From the NCBI GenBank assembly GCA_905479025.1, contig CAJQKX010000297.1, positions 1 through 11,327 of the forward strand: a DNA stretch of 11,327 nucleotides. The letters are read 5' to 3'. Positions 1 through 7,363 of the stretch are shown one piece after another. Each line of letters begins with the position of its first letter. Position 1 is the first letter of the stretch. Origin of the DNA: an uncultured Paraglaciecola sp. GTDB taxonomy: Bacteria; Pseudomonadota; Gammaproteobacteria; Enterobacterales; Alteromonadaceae. The translations under genes were made by a program, and so were the position numbers. Below the pieces are notes generated by a model. The model had not been told where the DNA came from, ran no database searches, and saw only the letters and a program-made list of their open reading frames with translations.

Positions 1-459
1 CCATAAGGTCTGATTTTGCATTTTAAATTCTCTAATACTAGATTGGAGTGGTTGATGTTTTTGAACTATAGATGGATGTAATTAAGCACATAATTATTGC
101 ACAAAAACTGCAACGTAGATGTAATAAAAAACTTAGAGTATATCGTGCGTTACATAAAGTATTTCTTTATTGTTAACCTTTGTATCAAATAGGTAAAAAA
201 TAGGTGCTGGGGTCTGAATGTGCAAATAAGTAACCAACTAATTAATTTCAGAAGAGTATTGATAACATTATGTAAATTATATGTGTTTTCAAACATAGTA
301 GATATTGTCAAATGAAACTAGTCTTTTGTACTGCCTGTTGTCACCATGATGGTGCAAAGCATCACTAAGTTAAAACATTTGTATTATGTTCCGTTTTTTT
401 GTGGTTTTAAGCTTCTTAGCTAATGACTATTGACCTTCCACTGAATTAAGGAATAAACA
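1..459. other. Non-coding left edge upstream of the sulfurtransferase gene
   Basis: No convincing open frame is present on either strand in these 459 bases, which are very AT-rich. The only structure I see is a small inverted repeat at 342-354, CACCAT-G-ATGGTG, followed by a partly overlapping TGATG/CATCA pair. The promoter of the downstream gene should lie here, but I cannot pick a convincing -35/-10 pair. No partial gene enters from the left. Confidence 0.6.
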
Positions 460-1293
460 ATGTCGCCAAAAACGAATATGGTGAGTAGCCAATGGCTAGT
501 AAATAATATCGACCAACCAAACTTATTAATCTTATATTCTCAAATGGATAACCCTGTAACAGAAAAAACCGAAAGCAACCCAGTTGCCTATATTCCTAAC
601 TCAATATTTTTTGATTTTGAAAGTGTGTTTTGTGATGCTGATGCAGGATTACCTCACACTATGCCGAGCGAAACCAGTTTTACTGAACATGCTCAAAAGT
701 TAGGCATCGATAACAACAGTGTTATTGTCATTTATGACAATAAAGGGATTTATTGTGCGCCCAGAGTTTGGTGGATGTTGAAGTCTATGGGTCATCAAGA
801 TGTATCTATATTAAACGGAGGCTTACCAAACTGGTTAGCTCAAAATTTGCCGACCGAACCAGAACTTGTTTTGGGGCGTAAACACGGAGATTTCAACACT
901 AAATATTATAAAAAACACTTTATAAGTGCCAATGAAATAAACCATAGCTTAACTAATATAACCTTGCTGGACGCAAGAAGTTCAGGGCGTTTTAACGGCA
1001 CAGAAGCAGAGCCACGCAAAGGGTTGCGCTCTGGTCATATTCCAACTTCTATTAATTTACCTTTCCAACTATGCCTTGAAGGTACATTACTAAAAGATCC
1101 TTGGGAGCTGAAGAAAATTTTTTCTGAATGGGTACTCACTGAAGACAGCTATTTAGTTTTTAGTTGTGGGTCGGGTGTCACCGCTTGCATTTTAGCCTTA
1201 GCAGCAACTGAAGCAGGATATACAAAGTTAGCGGTATTCGATGGTTCGTGGAGTGAGTGGGGGGCTAGTACTGACTTGCCGGTTGAGGTATAA
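460..1293 (+). CDS. sseA: 3-mercaptopyruvate sulfurtransferase (two-domain rhodanese)
   Basis: This 277-residue protein has two tandem rhodanese domains, roughly residues 8-135 (structural, non-catalytic) and 160-275 (catalytic). The active-site loop is CGSGVTAC with the sulfur-carrying Cys236; CGSGVT is the form typical of 3-mercaptopyruvate sulfurtransferases rather than thiosulfate-specific rhodaneses. The hallmark stretches DARSSGRFNG (171-180) and SGHIPTSINLP (191-201) precede it, and FDGSWSEWG (260-268) closes the fold. The length is close to E. coli SseA (about 280). The family moves sulfur from 3-mercaptopyruvate to thiols or cyanide in the cytoplasm; there is no signal peptide. The ATG at 460 has an AAGGA ribosome site at 448-452. 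It is transcribed alone and ends at a hairpin. Sulfur donation to molybdopterin synthesis is conceivable but is not shown by this context. Confidence 0.93.
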   Translation: MSPKTNMVSSQWLVNNIDQPNLLILYSQMDNPVTEKTESNPVAYIPNSIFFDFESVFCDADAGLPHTMPSETSFTEHAQKLGIDNNSVIVIYDNKGIYCAPRVWWMLKSMGHQDVSILNGGLPNWLAQNLPTEPELVLGRKHGDFNTKYYKKHFISANEINHSLTNITLLDARSSGRFNGTEAEPRKGLRSGHIPTSINLPFQLCLEGTLLKDPWELKKIFSEWVLTEDSYLVFSCGSGVTACILALAATEAGYTKLAVFDGSWSEWGASTDLPVEV

Positions 1294-1295
1294 AT

Positions 1296-1338
1296 AGTTA
1301 AAAGCCCAAAAAGCTATTACCCTTTAAGGCTTTTAACT
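1296..1338 (+). terminator. Hairpin terminator between convergent genes
   Basis: Perfect 11-bp arms AGTTAAAAGCC (1296-1306) and GGCTTTTAACT (1328-1338) enclose a 21-nt loop, starting two bases after the sulfurtransferase stop codon. There is no long T run on either side. The symmetric placement between a plus-strand gene and the minus-strand EF-hand genes suggests a bidirectional terminator. Confidence 0.55.
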
Positions 1339-1353
1339 AATCAGAAATACGAT

Positions 1354-1588
1354 TTAGTTAGTTTCGCCTTCCGTTTTAACTTCCAATTCCAAATGTGATA
1401 AAAAAACCATCTTGGTGGATACCCATTTCAGTAAAAATTGCACTAAGAGTACTGTCTGCTTTTGCTTCTTCCATGCTGATAAGACCATCTTTGTCAGTAT
1501 CTAGTGGATGAACTATTATTTCCTCAGACTTAGCTAATAAGTTAAATGAGGCAAATGTGACGATTGATGCGAATACAAACTTTCTCAT
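1354..1588 (-). pseudogene. Small exported EF-hand protein, frameshifted near its C-terminus
   Basis: From the ATG at 1588 (ribosome site AAGGAAG at 1597-1603, 8 nt away) the frame encodes a signal-like N-terminus, MRKFVFASIVTFASFNLLAK, then a canonical calcium loop DTDKDGLISMEE (residues 30-41). The frame as written stops at 1376 after 70 residues. Its last residues, FITFGIGS, do not resemble an EF-hand. Removing one base from the seven-A run at 1400-1406 restores DGFLSHLELEVKTEGETN with a stop at 1354-1356, giving 77 residues and completing a second EF-hand loop (56-67). That loop has Gly56 and His58 where Asp/Asn are expected, so it is degenerate even when corrected. The gene is a paralog of the one just upstream (1892-1680) and 91 bp from it. 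It may be a decaying copy, a slippage-variable gene or a sequencing error. Its function is unknown; such proteins usually bind calcium in the periplasm. Confidence 0.7.
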
Positions 1589-1679
1589 AATGTTTTCTTC
1601 CTTTAATACTAAGGTAAATGGTGAATATGGGGAGCAGTTGATTACCAAGTTCGCACAGCTCCACAATTAATTTATATAG

Positions 1680-1892
1680 TTAATTTTCGTTATCTAATTC
1701 ACTAATTGACAGATAACCGTCTTTATTAATGTCCAGTTCAGAAATCATTGCCGCTAACGAAACATCTTCTGCAGCCTCTTTAATACTAATTCGGCCATTG
1801 TTGTCAGAGTCCAATTTAGCTATTAAATTTTCATCAGCGATTAATGCTAATGATATAAGTGATAACGCCACCAATGCGATTAACTTTTTCAT
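1680..1892 (-). CDS. Small exported EF-hand calcium-binding protein
   Basis: This 70-residue protein has a hydrophobic signal-like start (residues 1-19, ending near LALIADEN). Two canonical EF-hand loops follow: DSDNNGRISIKE (28-39) and DINKDGYLSISE (54-65), each with acidic or Asn ligands at positions 1, 3 and 5, Gly at 6 and Glu at 12. The mature protein is therefore essentially one EF-hand pair of about 50 residues, expected in the periplasm or outside the cell. The ATG at 1892 has only a weak purine-rich site (AGAAAGA). A frameshifted paralog follows 91 bp downstream on the same strand and may be co-transcribed. The specific role is unknown; calcium buffering or sensing is the family-level inference. 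No enzyme domain is present. Confidence 0.85.
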   Translation of the reverse strand: MKKLIALVALSLISLALIADENLIAKLDSDNNGRISIKEAAEDVSLAAMISELDINKDGYLSISELDNEN

Positions 1893-2262
1893 AACTTAAA
1901 TCTTTCTCATAGTCTAAAAACAACAAATATAGATAAATAGTAAACCGCTTTGACTGACTGTTTGCTGCTAATTTTTTCACAAAAATTACGAAGTGAAATA
2001 TCAATAAGTATGGAGGGGGTTTGCTTATTTGTTCCTGTTACCACCTTAATTTATTTATGGAAACTGTTGTGCCAAATTATTAATTAGCAATTAAAACAAC
2101 TACTTATATAAGGGTGGCGTTGTCAATATGTTTGATATACACGACTAATGTGTTATTTGTGAAAGTCAGTTATTGATTGAAATGGGTAATATATGTAAAT
2201 ATCAATTAAATAGAGTAGGACTTATGTGCTACACAAGTCCTACTCTATTTAACCAAAACACT
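1893..2262. other. Intergenic region between EF-hand genes and glucosylglycerate operon
   Basis: This 370-bp AT-rich stretch has no credible open frame. It should contain the minus-strand promoter of the EF-hand gene near 1920-1990, but no clear -35/-10 pair can be chosen. Its other end holds the long hairpin at 2206-2252. Otherwise I see nothing in it. Confidence 0.6.
2206..2252 (-). terminator. Long perfect hairpin, likely terminator of the glucosylglycerate operon
   Basis: Arms TTAAATAGAGTAGGACTT (2206-2223) and its exact complement (2235-2252) form an uninterrupted 18-bp stem. Inside, GTG (2226-2228) can pair with CAC (2232-2234) around a three-base loop, leaving a two-base bulge. It begins 10 bp past the phosphorylase stop codon at 2263-2265 on the minus strand. 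Only a short, mixed T-rich tail follows (AATTGATATTTA), so termination efficiency is uncertain. It could instead protect the mRNA 3' end. Confidence 0.6.
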
Positions 2263-4041
2263 CTATTTAACTAGGTTGAAGGACTCACTACCAATATTAG
2301 ATATCCACATAGATTGATAAGGTGTTAGCTGGTATTCAATATCTTCCAGACTCATTGTATGGCCGCTGATAAGGTCAAACCAAGTGTCGGTACCAATTAA
2401 GTTAATGTCACTTAACCTAACGTTTTGTGGTTCATCGGTCACATTGAATATGCAAAAAATACTTTGTCTTCTGTCTATACTTTGACGCCAAAAACCAAAT
2501 ATTTGTTCGCCTAATTGTAACGTAAACTGGGTGGCATTAGGATGGAATGCTGGTTGTTCTTTGCGAATATTTAATAGCTTTATCATCCTCGCATGTACTT
2601 TGCTTTGTTGGCTATAGGGTGAAGCAAGTTGTTCCTGTAAATTTGTATAATCCCATTTATGCCTATTGATAGAACGTGTGTGACTGGTGTTTTTTACTTT
2701 TTCATAATCATTACCAGTGCCTAACAAGCTATGAATATAAATGCCTGGAATGCCTTCTAAGCCAAACATTATGCTATGGGCACATATAAACCTGTCTAAT
2801 CCCCATTTGTCAGCTCCTTTTATGGTGCCTTGCAGTGCATCGTATAATGCAATGTTGATCTCATAAGCCTTTTGTTTACCATCTTCGGTAGTACGCCATG
2901 AAATTCTTCCACCAAAATTTTGCATGGTATTGACCAAAGACGTGAGTTCTTGATCTTCAAGTAGTCCCTCTGCAGGTCTTAATCCTATGCCATCATGGGA
3001 CGCGATGAAATTAAAAAAGAACGTACCATTTTGGGCGGGAGGCATACTACTCAACCACGCCTTAATGTGTCTACACGAACCTGTTACTAAAGTATTGACT
3101 AACAGAGGTGGCAGCGAAAAGTTATAGATACCATGAGCTTCGTTGGCATTGCCAAAATAGGTTAGGTTTTGCCGATTAGGTATATTAGTTTCGGTTATAA
3201 TTACAGCGTTGCTTACAGCATGTTCTATTAGTATGCGTAACAAACGAACCACTTCATGAGTTTGTTCAAGGTTTATGCAATCAGTACCTACTTTCTTCCA
3301 AAGAAAAGCAACTGCATCCAAACGAAAAATCCGAATGCCGGTGTCCAGATATTGCCGTATAATTGAAACAAAGGTGTCAAGGACCGCAGGGTTCCTAAAA
3401 TCAAAATCAACTTGATCATGACTAAATGTACACCATACTTGTTTTTCCCCATGCTTCGTCTTGGTTAATCTAAGCAAATCAGAGGTTCTTGGTCTTACAA
3501 CGTCGGATACATCATCTTCTAATGATGCAGTAAAAAAAAAGTCACTGCCTGTGCCTTCACCTTTGATAAAATTCTCAAACCATAAACTCCTGGATGAACA
3601 ATGATTGATCACCACGTCAGACATAACGCGATAGTCTTGGGTAATTGATTGTATGTCATCCCAGTCACCTAAAGATTCGTTAACACTGGAATAATCAATT
3701 ACCGAAAATCCATCATCGGAACTGTATGGAAAAAAGGGTAATAGATGCACGCTATTGATTGCACCACCACAGTATTTTTTTAAGAAACTGTGTAAAGAGT
3801 GAAGTGGTTTTTCTCCTGTCTTTTCAATGCTATCGCCATAGGTAATCAGCATGACATCTTTCTGATCCCAATTATTATGATGACTTTTAGGCGTTACTAA
3901 TAAGTCAGCAGTATCAATGCGCATGGTGTGTAATAACTGCTTACATAAATCTGTGTAAGGCTTTTTTAATTCAACGTCTTGATAAATCACGGCTAAATGA
4001 TGCTCAACACGCTCTGTCAGTTGTTCTAATACCGATAACAT
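2263..4041 (-). CDS. GH13_18 sucrose-phosphorylase-family enzyme, probable glucosylglycerate phosphorylase
   Basis: This 592-residue glycoside hydrolase family 13 protein is of the sucrose phosphorylase type. The conserved regions are DVVINH (142-147), [10 protein letters not shown] (240-249) with nucleophile Asp242, ITETNIP (282-288) with acid/base Glu284, and ASHDGIG (347-353) with transition-state Asp350. The sequence LRPAEGLL (354-361) follows. As I recall, this [10 protein letters not shown] form resembles the glucosylglycerate and sucrose-6'-phosphate phosphorylase branch (E. coli YcjM type) more than classical sucrose phosphorylase. The expected reaction is reversible: glucosylglycerate + phosphate gives alpha-glucose 1-phosphate + glycerate. 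Specificity is inferred mainly from the neighbours, which make glucosylglycerate and phosphorylate glycerate. The protein is cytoplasmic with no signal peptide. The ATG at 4041 has an AAGGGG ribosome site overlapping the upstream gene's stop codon, with a 10-bp gap, which implies coupled expression. It is the last gene of a four-gene operon. Confidence 0.85.
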   Translation of the reverse strand: MLSVLEQLTERVEHHLAVIYQDVELKKPYTDLCKQLLHTMRIDTADLLVTPKSHHNNWDQKDVMLITYGDSIEKTGEKPLHSLHSFLKKYCGGAINSVHLLPFFPYSSDDGFSVIDYSSVNESLGDWDDIQSITQDYRVMSDVVINHCSSRSLWFENFIKGEGTGSDFFFTASLEDDVSDVVRPRTSDLLRLTKTKHGEKQVWCTFSHDQVDFDFRNPAVLDTFVSIIRQYLDTGIRIFRLDAVAFLWKKVGTDCINLEQTHEVVRLLRILIEHAVSNAVIITETNIPNRQNLTYFGNANEAHGIYNFSLPPLLVNTLVTGSCRHIKAWLSSMPPAQNGTFFFNFIASHDGIGLRPAEGLLEDQELTSLVNTMQNFGGRISWRTTEDGKQKAYEINIALYDALQGTIKGADKWGLDRFICAHSIMFGLEGIPGIYIHSLLGTGNDYEKVKNTSHTRSINRHKWDYTNLQEQLASPYSQQSKVHARMIKLLNIRKEQPAFHPNATQFTLQLGEQIFGFWRQSIDRRQSIFCIFNVTDEPQNVRLSDINLIGTDTWFDLISGHTMSLEDIEYQLTPYQSMWISNIGSESFNLVK

Positions 4042-4051
4042 TGACTGCCCC

Positions 4052-5275
4052 TTAAGGTTTAAACTCTAAGTAATCTTGCTCTACCGCATCTTTTAATTGT
4101 TCTAATACGTCAGGCATGGCACTCACTACACGGTTCCAACTAGGAATGAATGGAGTTTCCATTGGGTTATCTAAGAAACTTTCTCCAGCTTTCATAATAT
4201 TGCTGGCAAATAATTCAACTGCTTTTTCTTCACTATGAATATCCAACTTCAGACCATTCATAATGGCATCATTATTATAGGTTTCTATGAAATCTAAGGC
4301 AATCCGATAATACGTGGCTTTTAGTGATCTAAAAGTCTCAGTGGAGAAAGTTTCACCCTGAGTGGCAAGTTTCCTAATTAAGGCTTTAGTGATATCGATA
4401 GACATTTTAGATAGTCCACCTTGATCGTTATTTGCCGATAAATCTTGGTGTTTATGATCGTAAGTTTTGGCTATATCTGCCTGGCATAATCTATTATGGG
4501 AATAGTTTCGTTGCATTTCAGACAACACACCGATTTCTAAGCCCCAATCACTGGGAATGCGGATATCATTTAACACATCACGCCTGAAAGAAAATTCGCC
4601 CGCTAATGGATATCTAAAACTGTCCATATATTCAAGATATTCATTATGACCCACTACTTTTTGTAAGGCTCGTATTAAAGGTGTCACTAATAACCTTGAA
4701 ACCCGACCGTTAATCTTTCCATCAGCTACACGGGCATAATAGCCTTTGCAAAATTCATAATTAAAAAGTGGATTTGCTACCGGATATATTAATCTTGCTA
4801 GTAGGCCCCTGTCATAAGTCAGAATATCGCAATCGTGCAATGCTACCGACTCTGCTTTGCCTGTCGCCAACACATAACCCATGCAATACCAAACATTTCG
4901 ACCTTTGCCTAATTCCTTAGGCGCCAATCCTAACGCTTCTAATTTTGCATCTAAGGCTTTAAGTCTTGGTCCTTCATTCCACAATACGCGGTGATTTTGC
5001 GGTAAAGTGCCAAAAAAATTGAGAGCATGTTGATATTGTTTAAGATTGGCTCTGTCAAGGCCAATTACGATCTGAGATAGATAGGGAACTTTACTTATAT
5101 GGTCGATGATGTTGGGTAACGCTGTGCCTTCAAGCTCGGAAAATAAAGAGGGTAATATAAGCGCCATAGGACGTCTTTTTGAGAACTCTACAAGTTCCTT
5201 TTCTAATTCCTCAACGGGCCTTTCAGACAAGTTATGTAAGGTTGTGACTATGCCATTTTGATAAAAATCAGCCAT
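4052..5275 (-). CDS. gpgS: Glucosyl-3-phosphoglycerate synthase (GT81)
   Basis: This 407-residue GT-A glycosyltransferase resembles the GT81 GpgS family. It has a nucleotide-sugar-binding start, [16 protein letters not shown] (39-54), the GKGRNVWY stretch (123-130) and the metal-binding DxD motif as HDCDI (147-151). These are followed by the acceptor region [10 protein letters not shown] (224-233) and DWGLEIGVL (243-251). A His in YDHKHQ (272-277) may be the third metal ligand. The family transfers glucose from NDP-glucose to 3-phosphoglycerate, giving glucosyl-3-phosphoglycerate, in the cytoplasm. The ATG at 5275 has a GGAG site, and the gap to the upstream phosphatase gene is 12 bp. The adjacent phosphatase supports a two-step route to glucosylglycerate. 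Mannosyl transfer cannot be fully excluded from sequence alone. Confidence 0.9.
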   Translation of the reverse strand: MADFYQNGIVTTLHNLSERPVEELEKELVEFSKRRPMALILPSLFSELEGTALPNIIDHISKVPYLSQIVIGLDRANLKQYQHALNFFGTLPQNHRVLWNEGPRLKALDAKLEALGLAPKELGKGRNVWYCMGYVLATGKAESVALHDCDILTYDRGLLARLIYPVANPLFNYEFCKGYYARVADGKINGRVSRLLVTPLIRALQKVVGHNEYLEYMDSFRYPLAGEFSFRRDVLNDIRIPSDWGLEIGVLSEMQRNYSHNRLCQADIAKTYDHKHQDLSANNDQGGLSKMSIDITKALIRKLATQGETFSTETFRSLKATYYRIALDFIETYNNDAIMNGLKLDIHSEEKAVELFASNIMKAGESFLDNPMETPFIPSWNRVVSAMPDVLEQLKDAVEQDYLEFKP

Positions 5276-5287
5276 GATATCTCCGTA

Positions 5288-6124
5288 CTACATGTTAAAT
5301 TGTTTATGGGTAAATATTATTTTCTCTAGACATTCTGTCCAACCAGTTGGGCCATAAGCTTGGCTAGTATAAACGTCTGTTTGTCTGGATAATGTTGGTG
5401 GTGCATTTGTTGGTGATAAAATCCGTACCGCTATATCTGCAACCTCTAGCATGGCAACATCATTTTGTCCGTCACCCAAAGCTATGGAGGTACATTGTTT
5501 TACTTTACGTTCATTTTTAAACTGCTGTGCTAGCCAAGTTAGCGCTGTGCCTTTGTCACATTCTCCAGATAGGTGTAAAAATCGTCCTCCCTGCAAAGGT
5601 GTGACTCCAAGTTTTTTAATAGTTTGAACAAATATATTTTTTGTATCTGCACTGCCCAACCATAAAATAGGTTCACCGTACTCTCTAGTGGCAGCTAGTC
5701 TTGCCTGTCTTACTGAAAGCCCGGTTGCCGTTATTATTTCTGTATTAGACATGTTAGAAAAATGATTAAATTCGCCTGCAAAAAGTACTTTTAGCTCATC
5801 TATTAATGACAACCAATGCTCTCTTGGTTTAGAGAATTCTTTCACCCAGTAGCCATTTTTAGATTTTGTATCCCTAGGCTGAGTTTTGAAATAAAGAATA
5901 GGGATGTAAATAGCGGCCCCATTTTCGACAATAAAAGGCCCCTCTAATCCTATTTGTTGTCTTAAATCAATGAGTTCAGCGAAGGTTTTACTGGTGTTAG
6001 GGATCACAGGTATATTGATAGAATTAAGTCTATGTAGCATTTGTAATGCTGGGGCAAAACTATAGTTGTGATGGTCAAGTAATGTCCCGTCTAAATCTGT
6101 AAAAACTAATACATCGTTAACCAT
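5288..6124 (-). CDS. Glucosyl/mannosyl-3-phosphoglycerate phosphatase (HAD superfamily)
   Basis: This HAD phosphatase of the YedP/MpgP type has 278 residues from the chosen start. Motif I is DLDGTLLD (10-17) with nucleophile Asp10 and acid Asp12. Motif II is NTSKT (43-47), the conserved Lys is in GECDKGTAL (Lys191), and motif IV is GDGQND (217-222). The middle part (about 80-200) carries the cap domain. The family removes phosphate from mannosyl- or glucosyl-3-phosphoglycerate; beside gpgS the product should be glucosylglycerate. I chose the ATG at 6124 because an AAGGAAG ribosome site sits 6 nt upstream and the protein then starts directly at MVNDVLVFTDLDGT. It overlaps the end of the upstream kinase gene by 8 bases, indicating translational coupling. 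An upstream in-frame start at 6163 would overlap by 47 bases and is less likely. Confidence 0.88.
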   Translation of the reverse strand: MVNDVLVFTDLDGTLLDHHNYSFAPALQMLHRLNSINIPVIPNTSKTFAELIDLRQQIGLEGPFIVENGAAIYIPILYFKTQPRDTKSKNGYWVKEFSKPREHWLSLIDELKVLFAGEFNHFSNMSNTEIITATGLSVRQARLAATREYGEPILWLGSADTKNIFVQTIKKLGVTPLQGGRFLHLSGECDKGTALTWLAQQFKNERKVKQCTSIALGDGQNDVAMLEVADIAVRILSPTNAPPTLSRQTDVYTSQAYGPTGWTECLEKIIFTHKQFNM

Positions 6125-7034
6125 GGACTTCCTTAAGCTTATGAGCGGTGATGGCCCTTTCATGATTTAGTTCAAACACGTGGTCTGATGTGTTTGGCAA
6201 TGTATCAAGTGCATGTTCAGTTAAACGTTGATAATGCTCAATAAAGCGCTGAACTTGCTGTTCATCCATGATGCCCTGATTGTTATTTTTGTCATTATTG
6301 GCTGTTGCAGCAATAAGCTTTTGTTCCTGCTCTAAACGCCAAGCATATATATCCTCAAAACAAGGGGCTTTTAACATCACCCATTTATTCATCCAACTAT
6401 AGAGGGGTTTATAATGCAGAGAAAGTTGTAAGTTGACATGGTTACGCCAAGCTGCGTTATCGTCTTCTATTGCCTCTAATCCATTTACTGGTTGTGTTAA
6501 CTGTTCAGGGGTTTGCGGCTCAACGCCCCAACACCAGCCTTCAAAAATTACTATGTCCACTGCAGAAGATACCTTTGTCCAATATGATGCAGGATGAGGG
6601 TTATCTGTGGCTTTATTAAATCTTGGGATAGTCGTGGGTTGTTGATGTTTTAGGTTATGCATTACCGATTTAGCCAGATGCATATTGTGAGTACCTGGCA
6701 CTCCACGGGTGGTAAATAAAGGATGTACATCGGTTGTTATTATTTGACGTTCTATGCGACTAAGGTAGAAATCATCCAATGACATTACAACCACGTTCAT
6801 GCCGTAAGTTTCAGTTAAGTAGTCTTTTATAAAGGCTGATAATGTCGACTTGCCAGAGCCTTGACTGCCATTAATTCCAACAAAATAAGTTGTCTTTGCA
6901 CTTAATTGGTGCAATTTGATCTCTTCGGCAAGAGGAATAAAGTAATCTTCTGCGATTAATGAAAAATCAATGGGGAGCTTATTTTTGTTGATGAAGGTGT
7001 TGATCATAGACTGTTGAAATCTCTGTTTTTGCAC
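6117..7034 (-). CDS. P-loop D-glycerate kinase (GLYK/YggC-like)
   Basis: This protein of about 305 residues belongs to the phosphoribulokinase/uridine-kinase-like P-loop kinases. It has Walker A GINGSQGSGKST (53-64), SLDDFYL (85-91), RGVPGTHN (110-117) and a Walker-B-like strand ending IVIFEGW (161-167). The RGxPGTH and EGW signatures are shared with plant D-glycerate 3-kinase (GLYK) and the uncharacterised bacterial YggC type. It probably phosphorylates the glycerate released by the phosphorylase of the same operon, returning 3-phosphoglycerate. The product (3- or 2-phosphoglycerate) is inferred, not seen. The start is uncertain: GTG at 7034 has a GGA 4 nt upstream, while ATG at 7007 (residue 10) has no good ribosome site. 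This is the first gene of the operon, and its 3' end overlaps the phosphatase gene by 8 bases. Confidence 0.82.
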   Translation of the reverse strand: MQKQRFQQSMINTFINKNKLPIDFSLIAEDYFIPLAEEIKLHQLSAKTTYFVGINGSQGSGKSTLSAFIKDYLTETYGMNVVVMSLDDFYLSRIERQIITTDVHPLFTTRGVPGTHNMHLAKSVMHNLKHQQPTTIPRFNKATDNPHPASYWTKVSSAVDIVIFEGWCWGVEPQTPEQLTQPVNGLEAIEDDNAAWRNHVNLQLSLHYKPLYSWMNKWVMLKAPCFEDIYAWRLEQEQKLIAATANNDKNNNQGIMDEQQVQRFIEHYQRLTEHALDTLPNTSDHVFELNHERAITAHKLKEVHG

Positions 7035-7059
7035 TTTATCCGTGCTTTTAATTAAACAT

Positions 7060-7089
7060 TTAATAAGATACTAGTGAAAACCATTACAA
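7060..7089 (-). promoter_or_regulatory. Candidate promoter of the glucosylglycerate operon
   Basis: Read on the minus strand, TTGTAA (7089-7084) and TATTAA (7065-7060) are separated by 18 bp. Each matches the sigma-70 consensus at about four of six positions, about 25 bp upstream of the kinase start. It is a weak match in AT-rich DNA. The -35 lies inside one copy of a 10-bp direct repeat. Confidence 0.25.
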
Positions 7090-7182
7090 CTTATGTGCCA
7101 TCTTGCATCGATTGGCCTGTAAACATTGCTTACCATTTTAAAAACACAAAAGTGGTTTACCATTACAAAATTATGATTATAT

Positions 7183-7198
7183 GTTACAAATAGGTAAC
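7183..7198 (+). promoter_or_regulatory. Palindromic operator-like site GTTAC-N6-GTAAC
   Basis: Perfect 5-bp inverted arms GTTAC (7183-7187) and GTAAC (7194-7198) are spaced by AAATAG. If transcription starts about 7 nt after the GATAAT box, the centre falls near -41.5, the position of a class II activator. It does not match CRP or FNR consensus sites, so no regulator is named. Confidence 0.35.
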
Positions 7199-7219
7199 TA
7201 TTGTTTGACCTCATAGTCA

Positions 7220-7225
7220 GATAAT
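7220..7225 (+). promoter_or_regulatory. Candidate -10 box of the moaA operon
   Basis: GATAAT matches the sigma-70 -10 consensus at five of six positions and lies just before the structured leader. No good -35 is found at 16-18 bp, which would fit activator dependence. A start near 7232 would begin the transcript just ahead of the aptamer. Confidence 0.35.
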
Positions 7226-7231
7226 AGGTGC

Positions 7232-7346
7232 ATAACTCCGAGCTATCTCACCTAAATCTAAGACAAGGTTTTTTAGCCGTGAATTTGGCAACGTTGCCAG
7301 TTCGCCAGGGTTGTAAGAGAAATCGAACAGCCTCCCGCAAGTGACA
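7232..7346 (+). ncRNA. Probable molybdenum cofactor (Moco) riboswitch in the moaA leader
   Basis: Directly upstream of moaA, about 115 bases are markedly richer in G/C than the flanks and carry compact pairing potential. TGGCA-ACGT-TGCCA (7286-7299) is a hairpin. GTTCG (7300-7304) pairs with CGAAC (7324-7328), CTAAA (7252-7256) pairs with TTTAG (7272-7276), and TCAC (7248-7251) can pair with GTGA (7341-7344) as a closing helix. Blocks such as ACTCCGAGC, TTCGCCAGG and GCCTCCCGCAAG look like the conserved blocks of the Moco RNA motif (Rfam RF01055) as I remember it; I could not run a covariance search. In enterobacteria this motif precedes moaA and lowers its expression when cofactor is abundant. 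The exact ends are approximate. Confidence 0.78.
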
Positions 7347-7363
7347 CAAATTTTTTGTCACTT
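7339..7363 (+). promoter_or_regulatory. Hairpin at the 3' side of the moaA leader
   Basis: AAGTGACA (7339-7346) and TGTCACTT (7356-7363) form a perfect 8-bp stem around a 9-nt A/T loop, ending 6 nt before the GGAAAGG ribosome site of moaA. Its left arm includes the GTGA that could close the riboswitch aptamer, so the two structures compete. It has no T tail after the stem, so it looks like an expression-platform helix rather than an intrinsic terminator. Confidence 0.55.

Noticed and set aside
342..354. CACCAT-G-ATGGTG inverted repeat upstream of the sulfurtransferase as a defined operator or terminator
   Set aside because: It is short, has no T tract and no clear relation to a promoter; it is noted only as a structure in the non-coding left edge.
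1589..1666. N-terminal extension of the downstream EF-hand gene from a TTG at 1666
   Set aside because: The extra residues do not look like a signal peptide, while the ATG at 1588 has a good ribosome site followed by a typical signal sequence.
1607..1675. GGAGC...GCTCC inverted pair between the two EF-hand genes as a terminator or attenuator
   Set aside because: The stem has only five uninterrupted pairs with a long loop and no T run.
6125..6163. Longer phosphatase beginning at 6163
   Set aside because: The ATG at 6124 has an AAGGAAG ribosome site at ideal spacing and begins right before the HAD motif; the extension overlaps the kinase gene heavily.
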